A stretch of DNA of 64,000 nucleotides. Source: Fodinicola acaciae. GTDB taxonomy: Bacteria > Actinomycetota > Actinomycetes > Mycobacteriales > HKI-0501. The notes beneath the pieces were generated by a model. The model saw nothing but the letters and a program-made list of their open reading frames with translations, searched no databases and was not told where the DNA came from. The stretch lies in NCBI RefSeq assembly GCF_010993745.1, contig NZ_WOTN01000002.1, positions 124,001 through 188,000 of the forward strand. Reading direction: 5' to 3'. Positions 43,318 to 51,823 of this stretch are shown one piece after another. Position numbers and translations under genes: made by a program. Numbering within the stretch: position 1 is the first letter of the stretch; each line of letters starts with the position of its first letter.

Positions 43318-44163
43318 GTGAGCGTGGAGTATGTGTCCAGAGTGCCGCGGCCGCCGCTGGACGGGCTGATCGACGACCTCTACTACCTGGAGGGTGCGCC
43401 GCCGTACGACCGGCTGACGCTGCCCGCGATGCCGGCGGCGCTGCTCATCGTCAACCTCGGGGCGCCGCTTCGGATCCGTGCCGGCACCGACATCGAGACG
43501 GCCGCCTACGCCGATGGTTGCGTGATCTCCATGCCGACTCGGGCGTACGAATTTGGCTATCCGTCTCGGACCCGGTCCGTCGGCGTGCACTTCAAGCCGT
43601 GGGGGCTGGCGCCGTTCGTGGCGATGCCGGTGGCCGAGCTGTGTGACCGGCCGGTGACGGTGGAGCAGGTCTGGGGCCGGCCCACCGTCGCCGAGCTGCG
43701 TGACCGGCTGGCTGCGGCGGACGGGCCGTACGAGATGCTGACGCTGCTCGAGGCGGAGCTGATGCGACGGCTGAGCGAGACCACCGGCCTGGGGCTGGTC
43801 CGCCATACGAGCTGCGTCATCGCGGCGGCCGGCGGCGCGGTGCCGATCGGCGATCTGAGCGTGGCGGCCGGTGTCAGCAGCACTCATCTGGCGCGGCGGT
43901 TCAAGGAACTCATCGGCGTCACGCCCAAGCGGCTGGCCCGTACGCATCGTTTCACCGCCACCGTGTTCGCGATCGACCCGGCCGGACCGGTCGACTGGGC
44001 CGAGCTCGCCAGTCGCGCGGGCTATTTCGACCAGGCCCACTTCGGTCACGAGTTCCGTGCGTTCACCGGTCTCACGCCGACCCGGTATCTGGAAGTCCGG
44101 CGGCGGTTCCTGCGCGAACATCCCGGCCACGTGCTCGACAGCTGGCCACTGCCGGCCGATTGA
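43318..44163 (+). CDS. AraC-family transcriptional regulator
   Basis: The 281-residue product has an N-terminal ligand-like domain (LDGLIDDLYYLEGAPPYDRL) and two C-terminal HTH motifs (VPIGDLSVAAGVSSTHLARR, and VDWAELASRAGYFDQAHFGH followed by EFRAFTGLTPTRYLEVRR). GTG 43318 is used. It lies 67 bases upstream of the RibD-like gene and may regulate it. Confidence 0.87.
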   Translation: MSVEYVSRVPRPPLDGLIDDLYYLEGAPPYDRLTLPAMPAALLIVNLGAPLRIRAGTDIETAAYADGCVISMPTRAYEFGYPSRTRSVGVHFKPWGLAPFVAMPVAELCDRPVTVEQVWGRPTVAELRDRLAAADGPYEMLTLLEAELMRRLSETTGLGLVRHTSCVIAAAGGAVPIGDLSVAAGVSSTHLARRFKELIGVTPKRLARTHRFTATVFAIDPAGPVDWAELASRAGYFDQAHFGHEFRAFTGLTPTRYLEVRRRFLREHPGHVLDSWPLPAD

Positions 44164-44230
44164 TTTCTTACAAGAGCGGTAGCTCGCGACTGGCTAGTTT
44201 GGGGACATCCCAGAGCAGAGGAGAGTCGGC

Positions 44231-44812
44231 GTGGGCAAGGTCGTCATGTACAGCTCGGTGTCGGTGGACGGCTTCGTCGCGGACGACAAGGACCAGCCCG
44301 GGCCGCTGTTCGACTGGTTGACCAGCGGAGACGTGCCGCTGGATGAGGGTGGCGCGCTGAAGGTGTCGCAGACGTCGTTTGACTACGTCCGGCCGTACTG
44401 GGACCAGATCGGTGTGACGGTCGCCGGCCGCCACGTCTTCGACCTGACGGACGGCTGGGACGGGAAGCCGCCAAGCGGCATCGACCACGTGGTCGTCGTG
44501 ACGCACCGGCCGCCGCCCGAGGGCTGGGACTCCGGGGCGCCGTTTCACTTCCTCGATGGCGTCGAGGCGGCCATGGCCAAGGCGCAGGAGCTGGCGGGCG
44601 ATCGTGTGGTCGAGGTCGCCGCGGGCGACGTCGGCGGCCAGGTGCTTGCCGCGGGCCTGATCGACGAGGTGCGCATGGACGTCGTACCCGTCGTGTTCGG
44701 GTCCGGAAAGCGCTATTTCGGCTCGGTCGACGCGCAGCACCTTTTGGAGGATCCTGACGTGGTGGTTCACGGAAACCGGGTGCTTCACCTGCGCTATCGG
44801 GTACGCCGTTGA
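44231..44812 (+). CDS. Dihydrofolate-reductase/RibD C-terminal-like protein
   Basis: The 193-residue product has the RibD_C/DHFR-like fold: VVMYSSVSVDGFVADDKDQP, GVTVAGRHVFDLTDGW, GVEAAMAKAQELAGDRVVEV, AGDVGGQVLAAGLIDEVRMD, VPVVFGSGKRYF. It binds NADPH; the substrate is unknown and riboflavin synthesis is unlikely for this stand-alone group. GTG 44231 has a GAGGAGAG site ahead. Confidence 0.86.
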   Translation: MGKVVMYSSVSVDGFVADDKDQPGPLFDWLTSGDVPLDEGGALKVSQTSFDYVRPYWDQIGVTVAGRHVFDLTDGWDGKPPSGIDHVVVVTHRPPPEGWDSGAPFHFLDGVEAAMAKAQELAGDRVVEVAAGDVGGQVLAAGLIDEVRMDVVPVVFGSGKRYFGSVDAQHLLEDPDVVVHGNRVLHLRYRVRR

Positions 44813-44840
44813 CCGGCGCCCGCGTGCGTGAGGTAGGTCG

Positions 44841-45581
44841 ATGGTGACCATCCCCGTCGACAACCCGGTCGCGGCCGCGGCGACCGCGGCGATCCACGAT
44901 GGACGCGTCATCGATCTGCGGCGAATGCTGGCGGAGCATCCGTGGCTGGCCGGCGCTCGCGTCGGCTCGGACGCGCCTGGAGCGATGTCCCGGACGCTTT
45001 TGCACGTGGCCACCGACTGGCCTGGCCACTATCCCCGGGTCGGAGCCACGATCGCCGCACTGGTCCAGGCGGGCGCCGACGTCAACGCGCGCTTCCGCGG
45101 CCAACACGAGGAGACGCCGCTGCACTGGGCCGCCAGCTCCGACGATCTTGAGGCGCTGGACGCGCTGTTGGACGCCGGCGCCGACATCGATGCCTCTGGC
45201 GCGGTCCTCGGCGGTGGGACTCCACTGGCGGACGCGTGCGGATTTCGGCAGTGGACGGTGGCCCGGCGGCTTGTGGAGCGAGGAGCCAGGACGACCCTCC
45301 GTGATGCCGCGACCCTCGGCCTCGACGACCGGGTCGTCGCTTTCCTCGCCGCGAGACCTGGTCCGTCGGCCGAGGAGATCGACGTCGCGTTCTGGAGCGC
45401 CTGTCACGGCGGCCGCCGAGACGCCGCGGAGCTCCTCCTCGAAGCAGGCGCCGACGTGAACGTCGTCCCGGCCTGGTCAGATCAGACGCCACGAGACGCG
45501 GCCGCCGACGGTGGAGCGTACGAACTGGTCGCGTGGCTGACCGACCGAGGCGGTCGATCAGCCACCAAGCCCGGCGAATAA
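44841..45581 (+). CDS. Ankyrin-repeat protein
   Basis: The 246-residue protein has about four ankyrin repeats: ALVQAGADVNARFRGQHEET with PLHWAASSDDLEALDALLDA, GADIDASGAVLGGGTPLADA and AELLLEAGADVNVVPAWSDQ. It likely serves as a protein-interaction scaffold; the partner is unknown. ATG 44841 follows the DHFR-like gene by 28 bases. Confidence 0.85.
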   Translation: MVTIPVDNPVAAAATAAIHDGRVIDLRRMLAEHPWLAGARVGSDAPGAMSRTLLHVATDWPGHYPRVGATIAALVQAGADVNARFRGQHEETPLHWAASSDDLEALDALLDAGADIDASGAVLGGGTPLADACGFRQWTVARRLVERGARTTLRDAATLGLDDRVVAFLAARPGPSAEEIDVAFWSACHGGRRDAAELLLEAGADVNVVPAWSDQTPRDAAADGGAYELVAWLTDRGGRSATKPGE

Positions 45582-45592
45582 CCGGCTCGGGC

Positions 45593-45997
45593 CTACGCCG
45601 CCGTGTTCGGCGCGGGGGAGGCAGTCGTACGCGGCTCGACGGCCCAGCGCCCGAAACGCGCGACCGCCACCAGAGCGGCGAGGACGCCGAGAACGACGGT
45701 CACCACCGCGCTGGACGGCACGCCGACGACGAAGTTGGTGATCGTCGCGCCGACCATGGTCACGACCAGGCCGACCGCCGCCACCGGCGTCAGCACCGGC
45801 AGGATCCGCGTCGCCGCCGGCAATATCAGGCCGATCGCCCCCAACACCTCGGCGGCGCCGGCGAGTTTCAGCAGAGCGATCGGCACTCCCTGAGCCGACT
45901 GCTGGAGCTCGGCGGCGGGGGCGAGGAGTTTGCCTCCACCGACGGCGAGGAATGCTAAGGCCAGCAGAGCCGACACGACCCATACGACGATTTTCAT
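45593..45997 (-). CDS. DoxX-family membrane protein
   Basis: The 134-residue product has four hydrophobic segments: VVWVVSALLALAFLAVGGGK, LLKLAGAAEVLGAIGLILP, VLTPVAAVGLVVTMVGATIT and VVTVVLGVLAALVAVARFG. The GGGKLLAP and GAAEVLGAIGLILPA motifs are DoxX-like. It is convergent with the ankyrin gene, ending 12 bases from it. It is unrelated in sequence detail to the DoxX gene at 12.3 kb. Confidence 0.85.
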   Translation of the reverse strand: MKIVVWVVSALLALAFLAVGGGKLLAPAAELQQSAQGVPIALLKLAGAAEVLGAIGLILPAATRILPVLTPVAAVGLVVTMVGATITNFVVGVPSSAVVTVVLGVLAALVAVARFGRWAVEPRTTASPAPNTAA

Positions 45998-46095
45998 GGT
46001 GTTCTCCCGTCAGTAGCCATCACGCACACAGGTTCCCGGACGTCGGTGACGACCGTCGTCATCACGACTGGTGATTTCCAGGCCCGGCGTTGTGC

Positions 46096-46614
46096 CTAGC
46101 GCCGGAGCTCGAGTGCGTACACCGAGAGTTCCACCGGAGTGCCGTCCTCGTTGTATTCACCCGACGGCGCGCAGACCCCGATCTGGTCGAACCCGCTGCG
46201 CATGGCGACTCGTGCCGATGCGATATTTCGCGCGTCCGCGAGGATAATCGCACGCCGACCGATGCGCTCGGCGGTGATGTAGGCGCAGATGGCCGCGACC
46301 GCGGCCGTCGCGACGCCACGACCGCGAGCCCACGGGTGCACGGCGTACGCGATGTTCACGTCGCCGGGCGCTGGAGTGTGTTCGGAATCCGGGTCGCAGT
46401 CCACGTAGCCGGCGAGCCTGCCTTCCCACCAAATGCCGAAGCCTCGTTTGCCGGCTCCCCGGGCGGCGTTCTGAGCGAGGTGGGCGAAATGGTGCCGCGT
46501 CGACTCGACCGTCGCGGGTTCGCCGGAGAGCCAGCGGACCACGGCCTCGTCTTCGCCGGCATTGTGGCTGTCGATATCGGCCTCGCCCAGCGGACGCAGT
46601 TCAACGTCGGGCAC
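46096..46614 (-). CDS. GNAT-family N-acetyltransferase
   Basis: The 172-residue product has the GNAT fold: FGIWWEGRLAGYVDCDPDSE, then VNIAYAVHPWARGRGVATAA (acetyl-CoA loop RxxGxA: RGRGVA) and ARNIASARVAMRSGFDQIG. The RimJ/RimL-like layout with LRPLGEADID at the start suggests an acceptor on a protein or small amine. GTG 46614 is the start. Confidence 0.85.
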   Translation of the reverse strand: MPDVELRPLGEADIDSHNAGEDEAVVRWLSGEPATVESTRHHFAHLAQNAARGAGKRGFGIWWEGRLAGYVDCDPDSEHTPAPGDVNIAYAVHPWARGRGVATAAVAAICAYITAERIGRRAIILADARNIASARVAMRSGFDQIGVCAPSGEYNEDGTPVELSVYALELRR

Positions 46615-46729
46615 GCGGAAACTATAACGGCGGGGCTTTTGCGCATCACCTCCGTTTTTGTCGAGGAATCATCTGGAAAACCTCGGCAGCGCTGGAAAGC
46701 GGCTGCGGCGGGAAGTGGGGAATCCGGAG

Positions 46730-47116
46730 TCAGTCTTCGGGGCGGACGGCGATGACGTCGATTTCGACCAGGATGTCGCCGAGCTCGGAGCCGGCCGTTG
46801 TCCGTACGGGATATGGCTGGTCGAAGAACTCCGGGAAAACCTCGTCGAATCCGGCCCAGTCGCGGTCGGCGTTGGCGAGATGCGCGGTCACTTTGACGAC
46901 GTCGCGCATATCGCAGTTCGCGGCGGCCAGGGCGGCCGCGACGTTGCGCAGGGTCTGCCGCGTCTGTTCGCCGATCTCGTCGCCGACGATCGCGCGCGTC
47001 CGCGGATCCACCGGCCCGAAGCCGGCCGTCACGACCAGGTTGCCGGCCGAGACCACCTGTGAGTAGTTGCCGCGAGGATCCGGTGCCTCCGTGGTGGTGT
47101 ACGCGCGTCGGGTCAT
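46730..47116 (-). CDS. RidA-family reactive imine deaminase-like protein
   Basis: The 128-residue protein shows the YjgF/RidA fold: GNYSQVVSAGNLVVTAGFGP, IGEQTRQTLRNVAAALAAAN, DMRDVVKVTAHLANADRDWA, FFDQPYPVRTTAGSEL, ILVEIDVIAVRP. The catalytic Arg of RidA (PARSxxx) appears as PVRTTAG and the Glu is kept (VEIDVIA). It probably hydrolyses enamine or imine intermediates. It is divergent from the aldose epimerase gene. Confidence 0.88.
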   Translation of the reverse strand: MTRRAYTTTEAPDPRGNYSQVVSAGNLVVTAGFGPVDPRTRAIVGDEIGEQTRQTLRNVAAALAAANCDMRDVVKVTAHLANADRDWAGFDEVFPEFFDQPYPVRTTAGSELGDILVEIDVIAVRPED

Positions 47117-47229
47117 GTGTGGTTACTCCGCTCTTGTCGTCGCGACCGCGGGTCGCCTAGCCTGATCTTCCAAATAAGAATGCTATCTTCGATATACAGG
47201 AGAATAGCCTCATCGGGACGTGATGCCGC

Positions 47230-47991
47230 ATGGAGATCCGTGGCGCTGACTGTCGTGCGCGTTTCGTCCCGGCGGACGGCGCGCGGCTGGCCGAGCTGTC
47301 GCTCGGCGGTCACCAGCTGATGGTGTCCGACTGGGGTGGTGGCGAGCTGTTCCACGGTGCCTTCGTGATGGCCCCGTGGACGAGTACGTTGCCGGACGCG
47401 ACGTTCACCTTCGCCGGTGACCAGGTCCGGATGCCGGCGGACTATCCACCGAACGCCGAGCACGGCGTCGTACGCAAGAGCGGCTGGCGCCCGTCGGCCG
47501 GTGGCCTCGCGACCGACATCGCCGGTGGTTGGCCGTACGGCGGCACCGTGACGATGACGCCGACACCGCTGGCCGGCGGCCTCGACCTGAGCCTGACCGT
47601 CCGGGCCGGCACGCGGCCGATGCCGGCCGCGGTTGGCTGGCATCCGTGGTTTGTCCGGCACCTGCGCGGCCGTGAGGCGCAGGTGCGGATCCCGGCCGGC
47701 GCTCTGGAGCAGGAGCGCGACGACTCCGGACGTCCGACCGGCCGATGGCTCACCGCGTCGCCTCCACCGTGGAACGCCTGCCTGAGGACGGCCGGTCCGG
47801 TGGAGGTCGAGTGGCCCGGCGTCGGCACCTTGACCATCGCCTACAGCAGCGCGTACGTCACGTTGTTCACCTCGCACGAGCGTGGCGTCTGCGTCGAGCC
47901 GGTGACCTCGCCGGCCGAGACGATGGACCGGGTGCTGCTGCCCGGCGAGGATCTGCGGTTGGACATCTCGTTGCGGTGGACCGCGGCCTGA
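47230..47991 (+). CDS. Aldose 1-epimerase family protein
   Basis: The 253-residue product has the galactose-mutarotase fold: GGHQLMVSDWGGGELFHGAF, MAPWTSTLPDATFTFAG, NAEHGVVRKSGWRP (catalytic-type His) and VGWHPWFVRHL (second His), ending with GVCVEPVTSPAETMD and its conserved Glu. The sugar substrate is unknown; it is like the actinobacterial GalM-related group. ATG 47230 is preceded by a GGACGTG-rich region with a weak ribosome site. Confidence 0.85.
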   Translation: MEIRGADCRARFVPADGARLAELSLGGHQLMVSDWGGGELFHGAFVMAPWTSTLPDATFTFAGDQVRMPADYPPNAEHGVVRKSGWRPSAGGLATDIAGGWPYGGTVTMTPTPLAGGLDLSLTVRAGTRPMPAAVGWHPWFVRHLRGREAQVRIPAGALEQERDDSGRPTGRWLTASPPPWNACLRTAGPVEVEWPGVGTLTIAYSSAYVTLFTSHERGVCVEPVTSPAETMDRVLLPGEDLRLDISLRWTAA

Positions 47992-48004
47992 CCGCTGGTC
48001 AGGC
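47986..48004. terminator. Short hairpin overlapping the epimerase stop
   Basis: GCCTGACC and GGTCAGGC form an 8-bp stem around GCT, beginning at the stop codon. It is a possible terminator for the epimerase gene, on the border of the hydrolase pseudogene. Confidence 0.45.
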
Positions 48005-48540
48005 GTGGGCGCGGAGCAGCTCGCTCGACCGAGTCGGGTGGCACGTCGCCGTCCGTCTTTCCCCGCAGACCGAGGATCGGCAGCGTCAGGCGCGCGGCGG
48101 TGGTCGGTGCGTCCGGCAGGCCGCGACCGCCACCCCAGCGCGCGAGCGGACCCGACGGTGCCAGCAGCGCGTCGATGAATGCCGGCGCCGACAGCGGTGG
48201 CGAGCATGGCGGTCCATTCTTTGGCCCGCGTGCCACCGGCGGCCAGCCGGTCGCGCCGCAGGACGGCCGGAGTGATGACATCGCCTCGATCGAAATGCCG
48301 AAGGTAGGGAACGGCCACTCGGGTCACCTGGTCGAGAAGTCCGGCGCGCCACGGAACGTTGACCGCGCCCTGCAGGATGAGGCCGGCGAGCTCGGGATGC
48401 CGGGCCGCCACGTCCGCGGCGAGATTCGTGACCGGATGGTGCCGTCCTCGCCGGCGACGCTTTCGTCCAAATCGGTCGGACCGGTGCCGTGCACGAGTAC
48501 GACCACCGAAGCGTGGCGATCCGGCGCTGCGGTATCACAT
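47998..48540 (-). pseudogene. Alpha/beta-hydrolase remnant in several frames
   Basis: Minus-strand pieces reproduce a hydrolase in order: VVVLVHGTGPTDLDESVAGE, then AARHPELAGLILQGAVNVPW and VAVPYLRHFDRGDVITPAVL, then APAFIDALLAPSGPLARWGG, LTLPILGLRGKTDGDVPPDS and a final RPRLTSGQA. They lie in at least three frames. The nucleophile segment (GxSxG) between the first and second pieces is not readable. It is a decayed gene. Confidence 0.6.
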
Positions 48541-48548
48541 CGCAGGTA

Positions 48549-48794
48549 TCACGCGGCCTGGCGGCGCGGCGACTTCGGTGCCAGCTGGCGGCAGTCGGCG
48601 CAGCGGAAACGCGTCGGTACGTCGTGCCACTCCACCTGCGGTGTCGCGACCAGCGTCGGGTGGCCGCAGAGGCCGAGCGGCAGGCTGGCCACGACGAGAT
48701 GTGCGGTGGCAAGGCCGGTGTGGTTGGTCGCGCCGCGGCCTGGCAGGCGAAGGCCGTCCCAGGCAACCTGGTAGCAGAGGTCCTCGTCATCCAT
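48549..48794 (-). CDS. Small protein with possible zinc-binding Cys/His set
   Basis: About 81 residues: LCYQVAWDGLRLPGRGATNH, LATAHLVVASLPLGLCGHPT and WHDVPTRFRCADCRQLAPKS near the end. The CGH and CADC motifs could form a zinc site. The family is not recognised. AAGGA lies directly before ATG 48794, which is tight; TTG 48833 is an alternative start. It is adjacent to the hydrolase remnant, so it may itself be a relic. Confidence 0.4.
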   Translation of the reverse strand: MDDEDLCYQVAWDGLRLPGRGATNHTGLATAHLVVASLPLGLCGHPTLVATPQVEWHDVPTRFRCADCRQLAPKSPRRQAA

Positions 48795-48926
48795 TCCTTG
48801 ACGATGAGGCAGCAGCGGCGACTCGACCAGCAACCGTTCGGCCGAATCTGGTAACCGTTCGTAGCAGATATAGAACTGACCCGATAGCGGACGCCCCCTG
48901 ACCTACTTGGCTGTCAAGCTGTCGTC

Positions 48927-49490
48927 ATGCCAACCGACACGTACACCACCGAACACGCCGAGATCCTCGCCGAGCTGGCCGCCACGCGAGCCGTGCTGAT
49001 CAAGACCACTCGCGGGCTCACCGACGAGCAGGCCGCCGCAAGGCCGACGGCCAGCGCGTTGTGCCTCGGCGGCCTGATCAAGCACGTGGCGTCGACCGAG
49101 GACAGCTGGCTGCGCTTCGTGGTCGAAGGTCCGTCCGCGATGCGCAGCGACCTGCCGGACGATGTGACCTGGGCCGACATCGCCGCTGGTACGGCTCGCG
49201 AGTATCCGCGGTGGATGATCGACCACCAGAACGAGTTCCAGATGCGGACTGGCGAGACGCTGGCCGGCATTCTCGGCGACTACGAGCAGGTCGCCGCGCG
49301 TACGGCCGAGATCGTCGCCGGCGTCGCCGACCTGTCCGCGACGCACCCGCTGCCGGAGGCGCCGTGGTACGAGCCGGGTGCCAGCCGCAGCATCCGGCGC
49401 GTGCTGCTCCACGTCATCGCCGAGACCGCGCAGCACGCCGGCCACGCCGACATCCTGCGCGAGTCGATCGACGGTCAGACCTCGACCTGA
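48927..49490 (+). CDS. DinB-family (DUF664-like) protein
   Basis: The 187-residue product is a four-helix DinB-like protein: EHAEILAELAATRAVLIKTT, LGGLIKHVASTEDSWLRFVV (first His) and VLLHVIAETAQHAGHADILR (His pair near the end). The three His form the family's metal site. Relatives include thiol-dependent transferases. ATG 48927 is used. It converges with and overlaps the luciferase-like gene by 16 bases. Confidence 0.85.
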   Translation: MPTDTYTTEHAEILAELAATRAVLIKTTRGLTDEQAAARPTASALCLGGLIKHVASTEDSWLRFVVEGPSAMRSDLPDDVTWADIAAGTAREYPRWMIDHQNEFQMRTGETLAGILGDYEQVAARTAEIVAGVADLSATHPLPEAPWYEPGASRSIRRVLLHVIAETAQHAGHADILRESIDGQTST

Positions 49491-50344
49491 CCGATCAGCT
49501 CCTCGGTGACCCAGTGCGCGACTTTTTCCGGGTACGGGCTGGAAAGTCCGAGGACGATGTGCTGGATGCCGGTGTCGGTCGCGGCGCGGATGGCGGTCCG
49601 CGTCGCGGCTGGATCCTCGTACGACACCGGCAGGTGGATCGAGCGGACGATCGACGCCGGATCGCGGCCGATCTCGGCGCAATAGCGATCGAGCAGCGCG
49701 CCACGGCTCTTCACGTCCTCGATGTCACCACCGGGGATGTTCCAGATGTCTGCATGCTCGGCGACCACGCGCAGCGTCGCCGCCGCGCGGCCGCCGATCA
49801 TGATCGGCGGATGTGGGCGCTGCACCGGTTTGGGGTTGCCGAAGGCGCCGCGCAGTCGCACGTACGTCCCGTCGAAGTCGAAGGGCTCGGTCTCGGTCCA
49901 CAACCGCTTGATGGCGGTGCATGCCTCGGCGAGGCTGGCGACGGCGCGGTCGGTGTCGTGATACGGCAGGCCGTGCGCCTCGTACTCCCGCCGCGCGATC
50001 GGATGGCTCGGCCGCGAGCCGACGCCGATGCCGAAGTCGAGCCGGCCCCCGGAGACGATGTCGACGGTGGTGGCGATCTTGGCCAGCATCGCCGGCGGCC
50101 GGAAGCGGTTGCTGGTCACCAGCAGGCCGAGCCGCAGCCGCCGCGTCTGCGCGGCGAGCGCGGACAGCAGCGTCCAGCCTTCCAGGATTGGTCCGTCCAG
50201 GCTGCCGGCGATCGGCAGCAGGTGGTCGAACAGCCAGGCGTGCACGATCTCCGGGATCGCGTCGGCCTCGCGCCAAACCCGCAGGACGTCGGCATAGTCG
50301 ACCTGCATCGGCGCGGTCATGATGCCGAAGCGCGTGGATGTCAT
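49475..50344 (-). CDS. LLM-class flavin-dependent oxidoreductase
   Basis: The 289-residue product has a luciferase-like TIM barrel: FGIMTAPMQVDYADVLRVWR, HAWLFDHLLPIAGSLDGPIL, LGLLVTSNRFRPPAMLAKIA, DIVSGGRLDFGIGVGSRPSH, and RPHPPIMIGGRAAATLRVVA. It uses reduced F420 or FMN, typical of actinomycetes; F420 is possible but not proven. It is divergent from tetR with two GGAACC palindromes between. Confidence 0.88.
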   Translation of the reverse strand: MTSTRFGIMTAPMQVDYADVLRVWREADAIPEIVHAWLFDHLLPIAGSLDGPILEGWTLLSALAAQTRRLRLGLLVTSNRFRPPAMLAKIATTVDIVSGGRLDFGIGVGSRPSHPIARREYEAHGLPYHDTDRAVASLAEACTAIKRLWTETEPFDFDGTYVRLRGAFGNPKPVQRPHPPIMIGGRAAATLRVVAEHADIWNIPGGDIEDVKSRGALLDRYCAEIGRDPASIVRSIHLPVSYEDPAATRTAIRAATDTGIQHIVLGLSSPYPEKVAHWVTEELIGQVEV

Positions 50345-50363
50345 CGTGGTCCTTTCCTTAATC

Positions 50364-50400
50364 GGAACCTCGTTCCATTAACGATACGGAACCTGGTTCC
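50364..50400. promoter_or_regulatory. Paired GGAACC palindromic operators
   Basis: GGAACCTCGTTCC (50364-50376) and GGAACCTGGTTCC (50388-50400) are near-perfect 13-bp dyads 24 bases apart. They are each flanked by ATTA or TTAA-like steps. They lie between the divergent flavin oxidoreductase and tetR genes and are likely a cooperative TetR binding region. Confidence 0.72.
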
Positions 50401-50425
50401 GATTAGCTAGCCGTACGCTGGCGGA

Positions 50426-50983
50426 GTGGTGCAGAAGCGTGCCGACGCGCGGCGCAACGAGAAGGCGCTGCTCGACGCGGCGGCAGCCGTCTTCGTGACG
50501 GCCGGCGTGGAGGCGCCGGTACGCGACATCGCGGCACGTGCCGGCGTCGGCCTCGGCACCGTCTATCGCCACTTTCCAACGCGCGCGGATCTGGTCGTCG
50601 CCGTCTATCGGCACCAGATCGAGGCGTGCGTCGAGGCCGGTCCGGCCTATCTCGCGAGCGAGCCGACGCCGTACGCTGCGCTGGCCCGGTGGATCGACAG
50701 GTTCGTCGACCTGCTGGTCACCAAGCACGGCCTGGCCGCCGCGCTGCGGCCGGAGAGCGCCCAGTTCGAGGCTCTGCACGCGTACTTCCTGGAGCAGCTC
50801 CTGCCGGTGGCGACGCGGCTGCTGGAGGCCGCCGCCGGCGAGATCCGCGCCGGCGTGGACGCGTACGAGCTGATGCGCGGTGTCGGCAACCTCTGCATCG
50901 GCGCCGACAGCGACCGGCGCTATGACGCGCGCAGGCTCGTCGGTTTTCTCATCGCCGGCATCAGGCGGGCCACACCAGCGTGA
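50426..50983 (+). CDS. TetR-family regulator
   Basis: The 185-residue product has the N-terminal HTH (RRNEKALLDAAAAVFVTAGV, VRDIAARAGVGLGTVYRHFP) and an SbtR-like C domain (GLAAALRPESAQFEALHAYF). GTG 50426 is used. The gene probably represses itself and the flavin oxidoreductase through the GGAACC dyads. Its 3' end overlaps the convergent methyltransferase by 23 bases. Confidence 0.87.
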   Translation: MVQKRADARRNEKALLDAAAAVFVTAGVEAPVRDIAARAGVGLGTVYRHFPTRADLVVAVYRHQIEACVEAGPAYLASEPTPYAALARWIDRFVDLLVTKHGLAAALRPESAQFEALHAYFLEQLLPVATRLLEAAAGEIRAGVDAYELMRGVGNLCIGADSDRRYDARRLVGFLIAGIRRATPA

Positions 50984-51776
50984 CCAGGTCGTCGCCGGAC
51001 GAGCCGAGATCGGGCGGCGCGGACGGGTCGACACCGGTGCGGCGAAGGACCGCGTCGATCTCCGGCAGCGCGCCGACCGGCAGGCACAGCCGGCGTCGCG
51101 TGACCTCCAGCAGGTCCTGATAGCTCGCGTGCTCGGCCGTCGGCGGCCGCTTCCACCGCCTTACGCGCGGAGCGATGCCAAGCTCGGCGAGCGCGGCGAC
51201 GGCGTCGTCGGCGGTCGGTCCGGCCGGCCGCTCGATGCCGTGGAAATGCCGCCACAGCTCGTTCAACGCGGTCAGTGGATGCCGCTCGGCGGTCTCGACG
51301 ATGACCACGCGGCGCGCGGCAGCCGTCAGCGCGGTGACGAAAGGCGCCAGGTCGGAGACGTTGTAGATCACGTTTCCGGCGATCACGACGTCCGCGGGCT
51401 CGGTCGATGTGTCCGGCCACGCGCCGCGTACGCAGGTGGCGCGCACGCCCAGGCGCGCCGCTCGGGCCGCGAACTCGTCCAGCAGCTCGGGGTCCGTGTC
51501 GACAGCGGTGATCTCGGTGACCGGCGCGCGTCCGGCCAGCGACAGGCTGCTGGCACCGGCGGCGGCGCCGATGTCCAGGACGTTCCCAGGCCCGGCCAGC
51601 GCGCTGACCGCCTCGGCGTGGGTGGCGCCGATCGGGTCGGCGATCTGCCGGTCGGCACGCCGTACGAACACCGGCCGCGGCAGCACCCACGGCGACTCGG
51701 TCGTCGTCGCCAGGATCGGCGGCGGGATCCGCCAGCCGGCCAACTGGTCGGCCCACCTCGTCAAGGCGCTCATCAC
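50961..51776 (-). CDS. Class I SAM-dependent methyltransferase
   Basis: The 271-residue product has motif I as GNVLDIGAAAGASSLSLAG, an acidic loop ITAVDTDPELLDEFA and motif II/III as PADVVIAGNVIYNVSDLAPF. The substrate is not known. The start is ATG 51776 or the next ATG at 51773. It is convergent with the upstream-strand tetR and divergent from the glyoxalase gene. Confidence 0.85.
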   Translation of the reverse strand: MMSALTRWADQLAGWRIPPPILATTTESPWVLPRPVFVRRADRQIADPIGATHAEAVSALAGPGNVLDIGAAAGASSLSLAGRAPVTEITAVDTDPELLDEFAARAARLGVRATCVRGAWPDTSTEPADVVIAGNVIYNVSDLAPFVTALTAAARRVVIVETAERHPLTALNELWRHFHGIERPAGPTADDAVAALAELGIAPRVRRWKRPPTAEHASYQDLLEVTRRRLCLPVGALPEIDAVLRRTGVDPSAPPDLGSSGDDLVTLVWPA

Positions 51777-51823
51777 CAGCAGCGTATTCCGTTACGCTGC
51801 GGCGACCTCGACGGAAGGACGCC

